64,000 nucleotides of DNA from Rhodobacter sp. NTK016B (GCF_017303295.1 NZ_JAFKOK010000014.1:1-64000), one strand, 5' to 3'; positions 45,073 to 53,314 are shown, counted from the stretch's first letter. Numbers and translations: made by a program. The notes: a model not told the origin generated them from the sequence alone.

Positions 45073-45974
45073 CCCTGCCCCTCTCCTACTCGCCCGAAGT
45101 CGCCGATGCCCGCGCCAGGGGCCTGCCCCTCGTCGCGCTCGAATCGACGATCATCACCCATGGCATGCCGTTTCCGCAAAACATCGAAACCGCGCGCGCG
45201 GTCGAAGCCGAGATCCGCGCCCATGGCGCCGTGCCCGCCACGATCGCCATTCTGGATGGCACGATCCATGTCGGCCTGACCGACGCGCAGCTCGATCAGC
45301 TCGGTCAGGCAAAGGACGTGATGAAGCTTTCGCGCGCCGATCTGGCCGTGTGCCTCGCGCAGGGCAAGACCGGGGCCACGACGGTCGCCGCGACGATGAT
45401 CTGCGCTCATCTCGCCGGGATTGCTGTCTTTGCCACCGGCGGCATCGGCGGCGTGCATCGCGGCGCCGAGGAAAGCTTCGATATCTCCGCCGACCTGCAG
45501 GAATTGTCGAAAACCCCCGTCACCGTCGTGGCCGCCGGGGCGAAGGCGATCCTCGATCTGCCGAAGACGCTCGAAGTGCTTGAAACGCTGGGCGTGCCGG
45601 TGATTGCGGTCGGTCAGGACGAGCTGCCCGCCTTCTGGTCGCGCGCCTCGGGCCTGAAAGCGCCCCTGCGGATGGACGACCCCGCCACCATCGCTTCGGC
45701 CCACCGGCTGCGGGGCGCTCTGGGTCTTGCGGGCGGTCAGCTTGTCACCAACCCGATCCCGGTCGAGGCCGAAATCCCCCGCGCTGAAATCATGCCGGTG
45801 GTGGAAGAGGCACTCAAGGCCGCTGCGGTCGAAGGCATCACTGCGAAAGAGGTCACGCCCTTCCTGCTCTCGCGCCTGTTCGAGGCGACCGAGGGCCGCT
45901 CGCTGACCGCCAATATCGCGCTGGTGCTCAACAATGCCCGCCTCGCGGCAAAAATTGCCTGCGAATTGGTCTGA
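45069..45974 (+). CDS. psuG: Pseudouridine-5'-phosphate glycosidase
   Basis: A 301-residue protein starting with GTG inside the psuK stop (GTGA). Family blocks are LVALESTIITHGMPFPQNIE, TIAILDGTIHVGLTDAQL, LSRADLAVCLAQGKTGATTV (catalytic Lys region), FATGGIGGVHRGAEESFDIS and a C-terminal NAALVLNN-like region. It cleaves pseudouridine-5'-phosphate to uracil and ribose-5-phosphate. With psuK it forms a complete pseudouridine salvage pair. No nucleoside transporter is visible nearby. Confidence 0.95.
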   Translation: MTLPLSYSPEVADARARGLPLVALESTIITHGMPFPQNIETARAVEAEIRAHGAVPATIAILDGTIHVGLTDAQLDQLGQAKDVMKLSRADLAVCLAQGKTGATTVAATMICAHLAGIAVFATGGIGGVHRGAEESFDISADLQELSKTPVTVVAAGAKAILDLPKTLEVLETLGVPVIAVGQDELPAFWSRASGLKAPLRMDDPATIASAHRLRGALGLAGGQLVTNPIPVEAEIPRAEIMPVVEEALKAAAVEGITAKEVTPFLLSRLFEATEGRSLTANIALVLNNARLAAKIACELV

Positions 45975-45984
45975 CATTAAGGCT

Positions 45985-46025
45985 GCGCCCGCGCCCTGAA
46001 AGCCTGACATTCAGGGCGCGGGCGC
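45985..46025 (+). terminator. 16-bp perfect hairpin after psuG
   Basis: GCGCCCGCGCCCTGAA (45985-46000) and TTCAGGGCGCGGGCGC (46010-46025) pair perfectly around a 9-base loop. It lies 10 bases past psuG and 67 bases before the DUF502 gene. There is no T run, so it may be a strong terminator or an RNA-stabilising hairpin ending the cassette. Confidence 0.6.
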
Positions 46026-46092
46026 GGACCCTTGCGATGCGCCCTGCGGGCCCCTATCTCTGGGCTCGTCCTCCTTCCCAAGGCCCCTCGTC

Positions 46093-46773
46093 ATGTCGCC
46101 CAATCCCCGTCCGCCTCGTCGCGGAATTTTCGCCTGGTTGCGAACCTCGTTCCTGACCGGGCTGGTCGTCGTGGCGCCAGCGGCGCTGACGATCTGGCTG
46201 ATTACGGGATTCGTCGAATTCGTCGACAGCCGCGTCGTGCCGCTGATCCCTTTGCGCTATCTGCCCGAGCAGCTCGCGACACTGGAAATCCCCGGCATCG
46301 GCGTCGTCATCGCGTTGCTCTTCGTGCTGATCGTGGGCTGGGTCGCCAAGGGCTTCATCGGCCGGTCGCTGATCTCGTGGGCCGAGGATATCGTCGCGCG
46401 GATGCCGGTGATCCGTTCGATCTACAACGCGATCAAGCAGATTGCCGAGACGATCTTCTCGCAGTCCAACAATTCCTTCTCGCGCGCGTGCCTCGTCGAA
46501 TATCCCCGCCCCGGCCTCTGGGCGGTGGCCTTCGTGTCGACCGAAACGCGCGGCGAGGTGGCGACGAAAATCGGCGGCGAGGGGCTGATCTCGGTCTTCC
46601 TGCCGACCACGCCCAACCCGACATCGGGCTTTCTGCTTTTCGTGCCCGAAGCCGATGTGCGCATGCTCGATATGAGCGTCGAGGATGCCGCCAAGCTGAT
46701 CATCTCGGCAGGCCTCGTGGCGCCCGATCCTGACCGCCCGGGTCAGGTCACCAACCGGCGCCGCCGGGCCTGA
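46093..46773 (+). CDS. DUF502 family membrane protein
   Basis: A 226-residue protein. Two hydrophobic helices (about residues 18-42 and 72-92) are followed by SLISWAEDIVARMPVIRSIY, NAIKQIAETIFS and VEYPRPGLWAVAFVSTETRG, then SVFLPTTPNPTSGFLLFVPE. This is the DUF502 pattern, found across bacteria and plants (COV1-like); function unknown. It stands alone after the psuG hairpin. Confidence 0.88.
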   Translation: MSPNPRPPRRGIFAWLRTSFLTGLVVVAPAALTIWLITGFVEFVDSRVVPLIPLRYLPEQLATLEIPGIGVVIALLFVLIVGWVAKGFIGRSLISWAEDIVARMPVIRSIYNAIKQIAETIFSQSNNSFSRACLVEYPRPGLWAVAFVSTETRGEVATKIGGEGLISVFLPTTPNPTSGFLLFVPEADVRMLDMSVEDAAKLIISAGLVAPDPDRPGQVTNRRRRA

Positions 46774-46784
46774 GGGCGGCCCCC

Positions 46785-47834
46785 TTACCGGAACATCGCC
46801 TGCAGATCGACCGTCGTGCGCGTTCCCAGATCATCGCGATGGGCGCGCAGGAACCGGTCAGCGGCGGTGCGTCCGGCGTCGAACAGTTTCTCCAGCAGCG
46901 CTGCGTTCGGCGCCATCTTGGTGCGCGCCGACAATCCCCGCATCGTGTCGTCGTCCGAGATGATATGCACCAGCACATCCTTCATCACGCCATGCTCGAT
47001 CGCGCCCCGCGCCAGAAGCCGCTTGACGAAAGCGATCGCGCGGAGATCCGACAGCAACGCCGCGTTGAAGCTTATCTCGTTGATCCGGTTAAGAATATCC
47101 TGTGACGTCTCGGGCACGACGGGCCGATAGAGCGGGTTCAGCGACACGATGATGATGTCGTCGGGCAGACCCTTGTCGTAGAGGGGGAACAGCGCGGGAT
47201 TGGCGGAGTAGCCGCCATCCCAATAGCTTTCGCCATCGATTTCGACCGCGCGGAAGAAGGTCGGCAGACAGGCCGAGGCCAGAATCGCCTGATGCGTCAC
47301 CTCCGCGCCCCCGAAGACCCGCACCTTGCCGGTATGGGTGTTGGTCGCGGCCACAAACAGCGCGGGTCCCCCCTCGGCGCAGACATTGTCGATATCCAGC
47401 GCCCGCACCGCGGGTTCCAGCGGATTGCCCAGAAACGGCGCCCAGTCATAGGGGCTGAAGACCTGCGCGGCCAGATCCACAGGCGTGAAGGGCATCAGCG
47501 CCTCGCTCATGCTGATCGCCACGTCGAGCGGATAGAAAAACGCCCGCGTCCATTCCGACTGCGCGAAACCGGGCACCAGATCCGACGCCCCCCGTCCGAC
47601 AGTGTCCCATAGCGCCGCCAGCGTCTCGCGCGCGCCCTCGCGACCGCCCGCCGCATAGCCCGCCTTGAAGGCTGCGCCGTTCAGCGCCCCCGCCGATGTT
47701 CCCGAGATCGCCGCGATCTCGAGCCACTCCTCGTCCAGAAGCCGGTCCAGCACCCCCCAGGTCAGCGCACCATGCGCGCCGCCCCCCTGCAGGGCCAGGT
47801 TGATCCGCTTCGTCTCGCGCGCCGTGGCGGCCAT
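46785..47834 (-). CDS. Patatin-like phospholipase
   Basis: A 349-residue protein. The oxyanion glycine cluster is LALQGGGAHGALTWG (residues 13-27), the nucleophile elbow GTSAG is at 45-49, and the catalytic dyad Asp lies in YWDGGYSANPALFPLYD (about residue 205). No signal peptide is seen. Patatin-like proteins hydrolyse phospholipids or neutral lipids. It is downstream of bdhA on the same strand, separated by a long hairpin repeat; bdhA and lipases may both serve storage-lipid turnover, which is inference. Confidence 0.92.
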   Translation of the reverse strand: MAATARETKRINLALQGGGAHGALTWGVLDRLLDEEWLEIAAISGTSAGALNGAAFKAGYAAGGREGARETLAALWDTVGRGASDLVPGFAQSEWTRAFFYPLDVAISMSEALMPFTPVDLAAQVFSPYDWAPFLGNPLEPAVRALDIDNVCAEGGPALFVAATNTHTGKVRVFGGAEVTHQAILASACLPTFFRAVEIDGESYWDGGYSANPALFPLYDKGLPDDIIIVSLNPLYRPVVPETSQDILNRINEISFNAALLSDLRAIAFVKRLLARGAIEHGVMKDVLVHIISDDDTMRGLSARTKMAPNAALLEKLFDAGRTAADRFLRAHRDDLGTRTTVDLQAMFR

Positions 47835-47854
47835 GAGGGCTCCTATCTTTAATC

Positions 47855-47945
47855 CGAAAATATCCCGGGGGGCGGGCCGCAGGCCCGGCGGGGGGCAGCG
47901 CCCCCCGAGGCGGCCAAGAGGGGCTCGATGCCCCTCTTGGCCGCC
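47855..47945. repeat. GC-rich intergenic repeat with a 16-bp perfect stem
   Basis: The element begins AAAATATCCCGGGGGG, has nested dyads (GGGCCGCAGGCCC and GGGGGGCAGCGCCCCCC at 47891-47906), and ends with the perfect stem GGCGGCCAAGAGGGGC / GCCCCTCTTGGCCGCC (47909-47924, 47930-47945; loop TCGAT). The AAATAYYCC-GGGG start and the GGGGGGCAG-GCCCCC core recur at 22090-22190. It lies between bdhA and the patatin gene, possibly acting as a bidirectional terminator. Confidence 0.75.
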
Positions 47946-47951
47946 GCCCCT

Positions 47952-48734
47952 TTACATGGCCGTCCAGCCGCCATCGACGCTGATCGTCGTGCCGGTGATC
48001 TGCTTGGCGGCGTCGGTGCACAGAAACAGCGCGGTGCCGCCGATCTCTTCGGTGGTGGCGAATTCCTTCGAGGGCTGGCGGTCCAGCATGACCTCTCGGA
48101 TCACCGTGTCGCGGTCCATGTCGTGGGTCTTCATCTGGTCGGGGATCTGCGCTTCGACCAGCGGGGTCAGCACATAGCCCGGGCAGATCGCGTTGGCCGT
48201 CACGCCCTTGCCCGCCGCTTCCAGCGCGGTCACCTTGGTAAAGCCCACCACGCCGTGCTTGGCGGCGACATAGGCCCCCTTGAAAGGCGAGGCGCGCAGC
48301 CCGTGGGCCGAGGCCACGTTGATGATCCGGCCCCAGCCCTTGTCATACATGCCCGGCAGCGCGGCGGCGGTAGTATGGAAGGCCGAGGACATGTTGATCG
48401 CGATGATCGCGTTCCATTTCTCTACCGGAAAATCCTCGATCTTCGCGACGTGCTGGATGCCGGCATTGTTGACCAGGATATCGCAGCCGCCCGCTTTCTC
48501 GATCAATGCGCGACATTCGTCCGGCTTCGACATATCGGCCTTGATATAGGTGACCGAAACGCCGTATTGCGCTGCAAGATCGGCCGCCTGTTTATGGTCG
48601 TCTTCGGTGTCGGTGAACGAGTTCAGCACCACGTCGGCCCCGGCAGCGGCGAGCGCCACGGCGACCCCGTGGCCGATGCCCGAGGTCGATCCGGTCACGA
48701 TGGCCCGGCGTCCGCTCAGTGTTTTTTCGGTCAT
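47952..48734 (-). CDS. bdhA: 3-hydroxybutyrate dehydrogenase
   Basis: A 260-residue short-chain dehydrogenase. ATG 48734 follows AGGAGGGTACC. The cofactor motif is AIVTGSTSGIGHGVAVALAA (residues 10-29), with LVNNAGIQHV, IINVASAHGLRASPFKGAYV, the catalytic Y-x-x-x-K (YVAAKHGVVGF) and CPGYVLTPLVEAQIPDQ. The last block and D-x-D spacing are typical of HBDH. It oxidises 3-hydroxybutyrate to acetoacetate with NAD, linked to polyhydroxybutyrate turnover. Confidence 0.95.
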   Translation of the reverse strand: MTEKTLSGRRAIVTGSTSGIGHGVAVALAAAGADVVLNSFTDTEDDHKQAADLAAQYGVSVTYIKADMSKPDECRALIEKAGGCDILVNNAGIQHVAKIEDFPVEKWNAIIAINMSSAFHTTAAALPGMYDKGWGRIINVASAHGLRASPFKGAYVAAKHGVVGFTKVTALEAAGKGVTANAICPGYVLTPLVEAQIPDQMKTHDMDRDTVIREVMLDRQPSKEFATTEEIGGTALFLCTDAAKQITGTTISVDGGWTAM

Positions 48735-48743
48735 GGTACCCTC

Positions 48744-48806
48744 CTGGTAATCCGGCAGCGACAAATGCTGCACCTGCAACATAAAGCGTCGCGGCGTGAT
48801 TACCAG
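48744..48806 (-). promoter_or_regulatory. Operator-like repeats in the bdhA leader
   Basis: CTGGTAATC (48744-48752) and GATTACCAG (48798-48806) are exact inverted repeats flanking the dyad CTGCACCTGCAA (48768-48779). On the minus strand this reads TTGCAGGTGCAG, one base from the TTGCA-N2-TGCAA sites at 629-700. The proximal repeat abuts the Shine-Dalgarno AGGAGG. Control by a shared TGC/GCA-type regulator, or by leader RNA pairing, is possible. Confidence 0.5.
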
Positions 48807-48820
48807 AAAACCGTGAGGCC

Positions 48821-48896
48821 AAAAAAAAACGCCCGCACAAGGCGGGCGTCAGTCGTTGAGGCAGGTTTCATACAGGCAAGAAACCTATCGAGCAGT
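48821..48896 (-). ncRNA. Candidate small RNA, two hairpins and a U9 terminator
   Basis: On the minus strand, about 76 bases from a predicted start near 48896. Stem-loop 1 is AGGTTTC / GAAACCT (48863-48886); a 13-base linker follows; stem-loop 2 is ACGCCCGC / GCGGGCGT (48829-48836, 48842-48849) and is followed by nine U (plus-strand A run 48821-48829). No open reading frame fits. A promoter with CTTGGAA and TATAAG at 17-base spacing is directly upstream. The terminator faces bdhA but no coding gene lies upstream on that strand, so the most economical explanation is an independent sRNA. I match it to no named sRNA. Confidence 0.72.
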
Positions 48897-48902
48897 GAGA
48901 TA

Positions 48903-48932
48903 CTTATAGCGCTTTGTTCAGATCGTTCCAAG
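48903..48932 (-). promoter_or_regulatory. Promoter of the candidate sRNA, heat-shock-like
   Basis: On the minus strand CTTGGAA (48932-48926), 17 bases, CTATAAG (48909-48903). The CTTG -35 core is typical of RpoH-type promoters in Rhodobacter relatives, and also tolerable for the housekeeping sigma factor. Confidence 0.6.
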
Positions 48933-49028
48933 TGTAAAGTTTACAGGCATCTAGCCGGCGCTTTACCCCGACAGGGCGCCCGTGCGAGGGTCGCGTGCGT
49001 GCCCTGCGACGAAAGGAATACCCCGATC

Positions 49029-50864
49029 ATGCCCCTGTTCAGGCCCCTGAAAAGCCCGTTTTTCGCGATTGCGGCACTTATCGCGACGCTTGGCGGCTTG
49101 TCCGGTGCCGGGGCGCAGGACGGCCCTCAACATGGCATCGCTATGTATGGCGAGCCTGCTCTGCCACAAGATTTCGTATCCCTGCCCTATGCGAATCCCG
49201 ATGCGCCGCGCGGCGGCCGATTCGTTTTCGCCGAAGTGGGCAGCTTCGATTCCCTCAATCCGTTCATTTTGCGCGGCTCGGCCCCTTGGGGAGTCAACCT
49301 GTTGACGGTTCAAAGCCTTCTGGGCCGCTCTTACGACGAGCCGTTTACCCTGTACGCGGTTCTGGCCGAGTCCGTGGAAACTGATTCGGCGCGTTCCTTC
49401 GTCGAGTTCACGCTGCGCGAGGACGCGCGGTTCTCTGATGGCAGCCCGGTCACGCTCGAAGATGTGATCTGGTCATTCGAGACGATGGGCGCCGAGGGTC
49501 ATCCCCGCTACCGCAACGCCTGGACAAAGATTGAGTCGATGGAGCGGGTTGGCGCGCGGAGTTTGCGCTTCACCTTCACCGAGCCCGACCGCGAATTGCC
49601 GCTGATTCTGGGTCTGCGTCCCATCGTGCAGCGCGCTCAATTCGACGTGAGTTCCGGCGGTCGGCCTTTCGCCGAAAGCTCGCTCGACCCCGTCATCGGC
49701 TCTGGGCCCTACGTGGTCAGCGGTGTCGATCCCGGGCGTTCGATCACCTTCAGCCGCGTCGAAGACTGGTGGGCCGACGATCTGCCCTTCTATGCCGGTC
49801 AGCACAACGCGCAGGAAATCCGCTACGAATATTACAGCGACCTCGCCGTCGCGTTCGAGGGCTTCAAGGCCGGGCTCATCTCGGTCTGGCGCGAACCCAA
49901 TGCCGCGCGCTGGGAAGACAGCTACGATTTCCCGGCGATGAATGACGGGCGGATGCGGCAGGTCGAGATCCCGCATCAGCGCCCCTCGGGGATGTCGGGG
50001 CTCTGGCTCAACACCCGTCGCGCGCCGTTCGATGACTGGCGCGTACGCGAGGCGCTGCTGCTGGCCTTCGATTTCGACCGTATCAACACGCTGGTCACCG
50101 GCGGCGCCGAGCCGCGCATCGCGTCCTATTTCGGCAATTCGGTGCTGGGCATGCGCCCCGGTCCGGCCGAGGGCCGCGTGGCCGACTTGCTGGCACCCTT
50201 TGCCGATGACCTGCCCCCCGGTGCGCTGTCGGGCGAGGTATTGCCCGAAACCGAAGGGCGCAGCGCCCGGCGCAATCGCCGCACCGCGCTGCGCCTGCTG
50301 GCCGAGGCCGGATGGGAGCCCGATGCGCAGGGCCAGATCCGCAATGCCGAGGGTACGCCGCTCTCATTCGAGATCCTGCTTTTGCAGGGCCAGTCCGAAA
50401 TCCAGTCCAGCGTCAGCGCCTATGTCGAGGATCTGCGCCGACTGGGCATCGCCGCGCGGATGAACGTCATCGACTCAGCGCAATACGTTCAGCGCACGAA
50501 TGCCTATGATTTCGACATGACCCATTCTCTGCGGCTGATGTCGCTGTCGCCGGGAAACGAGCAGTATCTCTACTGGGGCGCCGAGGGCGTCGAGCAGCCG
50601 GGCACGCGCAACCTTGCCGGTGTGCATGACCCGGCGGTCGAGGCGATGATCGCGTCGATGCTGACGGCGGACTCGGACGAGGATTTCACCGCCGCCGTCC
50701 GCGCGCTCGACCGGGTGCTGATGGCCGGACGCTACGCGATCCCGCTCTGGTTCTCGCCCGTCAGCCGGATGGCAATCGACGCAAACTTGCACTTCCCCGA
50801 GACTTTGCCGATATACGGGGACTGGACCGGCTTTCTGCCCGAAACTTGGTGGTATCAGGAATGA
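49029..50864 (+). CDS. YejA-like extracellular solute-binding protein
   Basis: A 611-residue periplasmic protein. ATG 49029 (AAGGAATACCCCGATC before it) opens a Sec signal (residues 1-29, ending AGAQ). The family blocks are ALPQDFVSLPYANPDAPRGG, VGSFDSLNPFILRG, LREDARFSDGSPVTLEDVIW and the long C-terminal SBP_bac_5 lobe. It resembles YejA, the binding protein of a peptide (microcin C) ABC transporter, but no permease or ATPase genes follow; it is an orphan. Its stop overlaps the next gene, an entericidin-like lipoprotein, by ATGA. The frame continues far upstream without stops, but this is chance. Confidence 0.88.
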   Translation: MPLFRPLKSPFFAIAALIATLGGLSGAGAQDGPQHGIAMYGEPALPQDFVSLPYANPDAPRGGRFVFAEVGSFDSLNPFILRGSAPWGVNLLTVQSLLGRSYDEPFTLYAVLAESVETDSARSFVEFTLREDARFSDGSPVTLEDVIWSFETMGAEGHPRYRNAWTKIESMERVGARSLRFTFTEPDRELPLILGLRPIVQRAQFDVSSGGRPFAESSLDPVIGSGPYVVSGVDPGRSITFSRVEDWWADDLPFYAGQHNAQEIRYEYYSDLAVAFEGFKAGLISVWREPNAARWEDSYDFPAMNDGRMRQVEIPHQRPSGMSGLWLNTRRAPFDDWRVREALLLAFDFDRINTLVTGGAEPRIASYFGNSVLGMRPGPAEGRVADLLAPFADDLPPGALSGEVLPETEGRSARRNRRTALRLLAEAGWEPDAQGQIRNAEGTPLSFEILLLQGQSEIQSSVSAYVEDLRRLGIAARMNVIDSAQYVQRTNAYDFDMTHSLRLMSLSPGNEQYLYWGAEGVEQPGTRNLAGVHDPAVEAMIASMLTADSDEDFTAAVRALDRVLMAGRYAIPLWFSPVSRMAIDANLHFPETLPIYGDWTGFLPETWWYQE

Positions 50865-50992
50865 AACGCGCTTTCGGACCCGCCCTTTTGCTTGCCCTCG
50901 CCCTGTCCGCGCTTGGCGCGTGCAACACGATCGAAGGCGTGGGACAGGACATTTCGGGCGGCGCGAATGTGGTGCGCGGCTGGTTCTACTGA
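50861..50992 (+). CDS. Entericidin A/B-type small lipoprotein
   Basis: A 43-residue protein: MKRAFGPALLLALALSALGA then C21 in the lipobox LGAC, NTIEGVGQDISGGANVV and RGWFY. The CNTIEGVGQDI segment is the entericidin signature (C-N-T-x-x-G-x-G-x-D). Entericidins are small cell-envelope lipoproteins linked to stress and stationary phase. Its ATG overlaps the stop of the binding-protein gene (ATGA), an arrangement that couples the two. Confidence 0.9.
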   Translation: MKRAFGPALLLALALSALGACNTIEGVGQDISGGANVVRGWFY

Positions 50993-51033
50993 CCCGGCCC
51001 GTCTGCCCCGCCGCGTTGCCCTGCCCGGCAGCC

Positions 51034-51657
51034 TTATTCCAGCGACGTGACCCACAGGATGGTCGCATCCTCGGGGCTGAGGCTGATCACGTTATGGCCC
51101 ATTGAGGCATCGTAATACGCGCTGTCGCCGCGCTTCATGTCGATGGGTGCGTAGAATTCGGTGAACAGCCGGATCTGCCCGGTCAACACATACAGGAATT
51201 CCTCGCCGTCATGGCGCACCCAGCCGTCGAACTCGTCAAAGCTGCGGGCATGAATGGTGGCGCGGTACGGCAGCATCGCCTTGCGCGTCAGCGCGCCCGC
51301 CAGAAGCTCGTGTTCATAGGTCGTGGTGACATGCGCCTCGCCCTCGCCCGCGCGGGTGGTGGTCATCCGACCGCCCGGCGCGGTGTTGCGCGGGGGCGTG
51401 AAAAGCTGCGGTACGGTGATGCCCAGCCCCTCGGCCAGTTTCTTCAGCCCGTCATAGGTGGGCGACATCTGCCCGTTCTCGATCTTCGACAGGGTCGAGC
51501 GCGCCAGCCCCGCCGCCTGTGCCGCCTGCTCGAGCGTCCAGCCGCGATCCTTGCGCAAGGTGCGCACGCGGTCGGCCAGATCGATGGGCGTGGCCAAGGC
51601 CTCTTCACCATCGGAACGGGCAATGCGGATAATGCTGGGATTGGACAGGTCGCTCAT
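51034..51657 (-). CDS. XRE-family regulator with C-terminal cupin
   Basis: A 207-residue protein. Residues 26-80 form an HTH_3 domain (LADRVRTLRKDRGWTLEQAA, QAAGLARSTLSKIENGQMSP), and residues 120-205 a cupin (RSFDEFDGWVRHDGEEFLYV, LTGQIRLFTEFY, GDSAYYDASMGHNVI) with His/Glu metal-type residues. Such regulators bind a small ligand (amino acid, amine or sulfonate) through the cupin. It is divergent from the acyl-CoA synthetase gene (139-base gap), which is its most likely target. Confidence 0.9.
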   Translation of the reverse strand: MSDLSNPSIIRIARSDGEEALATPIDLADRVRTLRKDRGWTLEQAAQAAGLARSTLSKIENGQMSPTYDGLKKLAEGLGITVPQLFTPPRNTAPGGRMTTTRAGEGEAHVTTTYEHELLAGALTRKAMLPYRATIHARSFDEFDGWVRHDGEEFLYVLTGQIRLFTEFYAPIDMKRGDSAYYDASMGHNVISLSPEDATILWVTSLE

Positions 51658-51796
51658 CGGGTCTTCGCTGCGAGGGTCAGGGCAGGACGCTCTTTTGCGC
51701 CATCGCGTCGGGCTTGTCGAGGCTTTGCACCGTCGCAGCCGGGTGCTGAGCCAATCCGCTCTTGCCCTTGAGGCCCTTGCGGATTAGCTCAAATTC

Positions 51797-53314
51797 ATGC
51801 ACGCGTTAATCGAATCCGCGCCTTTTCCGCCCTGCCCCGCGCCGTTCAACTTGGCCGCCTATGTGCTCGCGCAGGGCCTGACGACGCCCGATAAGATCGC
51901 GCTGCAGATCCTGCGCCTGACCGGGGCCGAGCGCTGGTCTTACCGCGCGCTGGAAGAGGCCGTGCGCGGCATCGGTACCGGGTTGCTGCAAGCGGGCCTG
52001 ACGCCCGGCGACCGCGTGCTTCTGCGGCTGGGCAACGATGTGGATTTCCCGCTGGCTTTTTTGGGCGCCTGCGCCGTGGGGTTGGTGCCGATCCCGACCT
52101 CGTCGCAGCTGACCGGGGCCGAGATTACCGCAATGTCGAAACAGGTCAGCCCCGCCGCGATCATCGCCGCCCCCGATATCGCGCTGCCCGACAGCGACAG
52201 TCCGGTCATCACCACCGAGACCTTGCATGGCTTTCGCGCGCTTGCACCTTGCGAGTGGCAGATGGGCGACCCGGACAGGCTGGCTTACCTCATCTTCACC
52301 TCGGGCACCTCTGGCAAGCCGCGCGCGGTGATGCATGCCCATCGCGCGGTCTGGGCGCGGCGGATGATGTGGGACGGTTGGTACGGGCTCGGGCCCGACG
52401 ACCGGCTTTTGCACGCGGGCGCGTTCAACTGGACCTATACGCTGGGCACCGGGCTGATGGACCCTTGGGCCATAGGCGCCACCGCGCTGATCCCGGCCGC
52501 GGGCGTAGGCGTGGCGCAATTGCCGCTGCTGCTCAAGCGGTTCGACACGACGATCTTCGCCGCAGCGCCCGGCGTCTATCGGCAGATTCTGCGCCAGCCC
52601 ATGGCGCCGATGCCGCGCCTGCGTCACGGGCTGTCGGCGGGCGAGAAACTGCCCGATGAAACCCGCGCGCTCTGGGAGCAGGCGACGGGCACCCCGGTCT
52701 ATGAGGCGCTCGGCATGTCCGAAGTCTCGACCTATGTCTCGGCCTCACCCGCGCGCCCGGCGACGGGCGGCGGCTCGGGCTATCCGCAACCCGGCCGCAG
52801 CGTCGCGGTGCTGAGCGATGACGGCCAGCCTGTCGCGCGCGGCGAGCCGGGCGTGATGGCGGTGGCGCGCGGTGATCCGGGCCTGTTTCTGGGCTATTGG
52901 GACCAGCCCGAGGAAACCGCCGCCAAGTTCCGCGGCCCGTGGTTTGTCACCGGCGACACGGTGCGCATGGACGACGACGGCGCCATCCATTATCTGGGCC
53001 GCGACGATGACATGATGAACGCGGGCGGTTACCGCGTTTCGCCGCTCGAGGTCGAAAGCGCCATGAACACCCATCCTGCCGTGCACGAATCCGCCGCGAT
53101 CGAGGCCCGGATCAACGCGACCACCAGCATCGTCGCGCTCTATTACGTGCCCGAAGGCGATGCGCCGGAAGACGCCATCCTTGAAGACCATGCGCGCCGG
53201 ACCCTTGCCCGCTACAAGCAACCGCGCCAGTTCATCGCCATCGATGCCCTGCCCAAGGGCGCCAACAACAAGATCAACCGCCGCGCGTTGCGGCAGGGAT
53301 ATGTGACCGCATGA
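51797..53314 (+). CDS. AMP-forming acyl-CoA synthetase (benzoate-CoA ligase-like)
   Basis: A 505-residue ANL-superfamily enzyme. The AMP-binding loop is YLIFTSGTSGKPRAVMHAHR (about residues 164-183); later blocks are YEALGMSEVSTY, the hinge-region TGDTVRMDDDG, GRDDDMMNAGGYRVSPLEVE and the catalytic Lys in PKGANNKINRRAL. The family comparison suggests an aromatic or medium-chain acid as substrate. It overlaps the DsbA-type gene by 4 bases and is the first gene of a three-gene unit. Confidence 0.9.
   Translation: MHALIESAPFPPCPAPFNLAAYVLAQGLTTPDKIALQILRLTGAERWSYRALEEAVRGIGTGLLQAGLTPGDRVLLRLGNDVDFPLAFLGACAVGLVPIPTSSQLTGAEITAMSKQVSPAAIIAAPDIALPDSDSPVITTETLHGFRALAPCEWQMGDPDRLAYLIFTSGTSGKPRAVMHAHRAVWARRMMWDGWYGLGPDDRLLHAGAFNWTYTLGTGLMDPWAIGATALIPAAGVGVAQLPLLLKRFDTTIFAAAPGVYRQILRQPMAPMPRLRHGLSAGEKLPDETRALWEQATGTPVYEALGMSEVSTYVSASPARPATGGGSGYPQPGRSVAVLSDDGQPVARGEPGVMAVARGDPGLFLGYWDQPEETAAKFRGPWFVTGDTVRMDDDGAIHYLGRDDDMMNAGGYRVSPLEVESAMNTHPAVHESAAIEARINATTSIVALYYVPEGDAPEDAILEDHARRTLARYKQPRQFIAIDALPKGANNKINRRALRQGYVTA

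Noticed and set aside
47928-49028. In-frame extension upstream of the YejA-like gene
   Set aside because: It runs through bdhA and the sRNA region; the signal peptide and ribosome-binding site mark the start at 49029.
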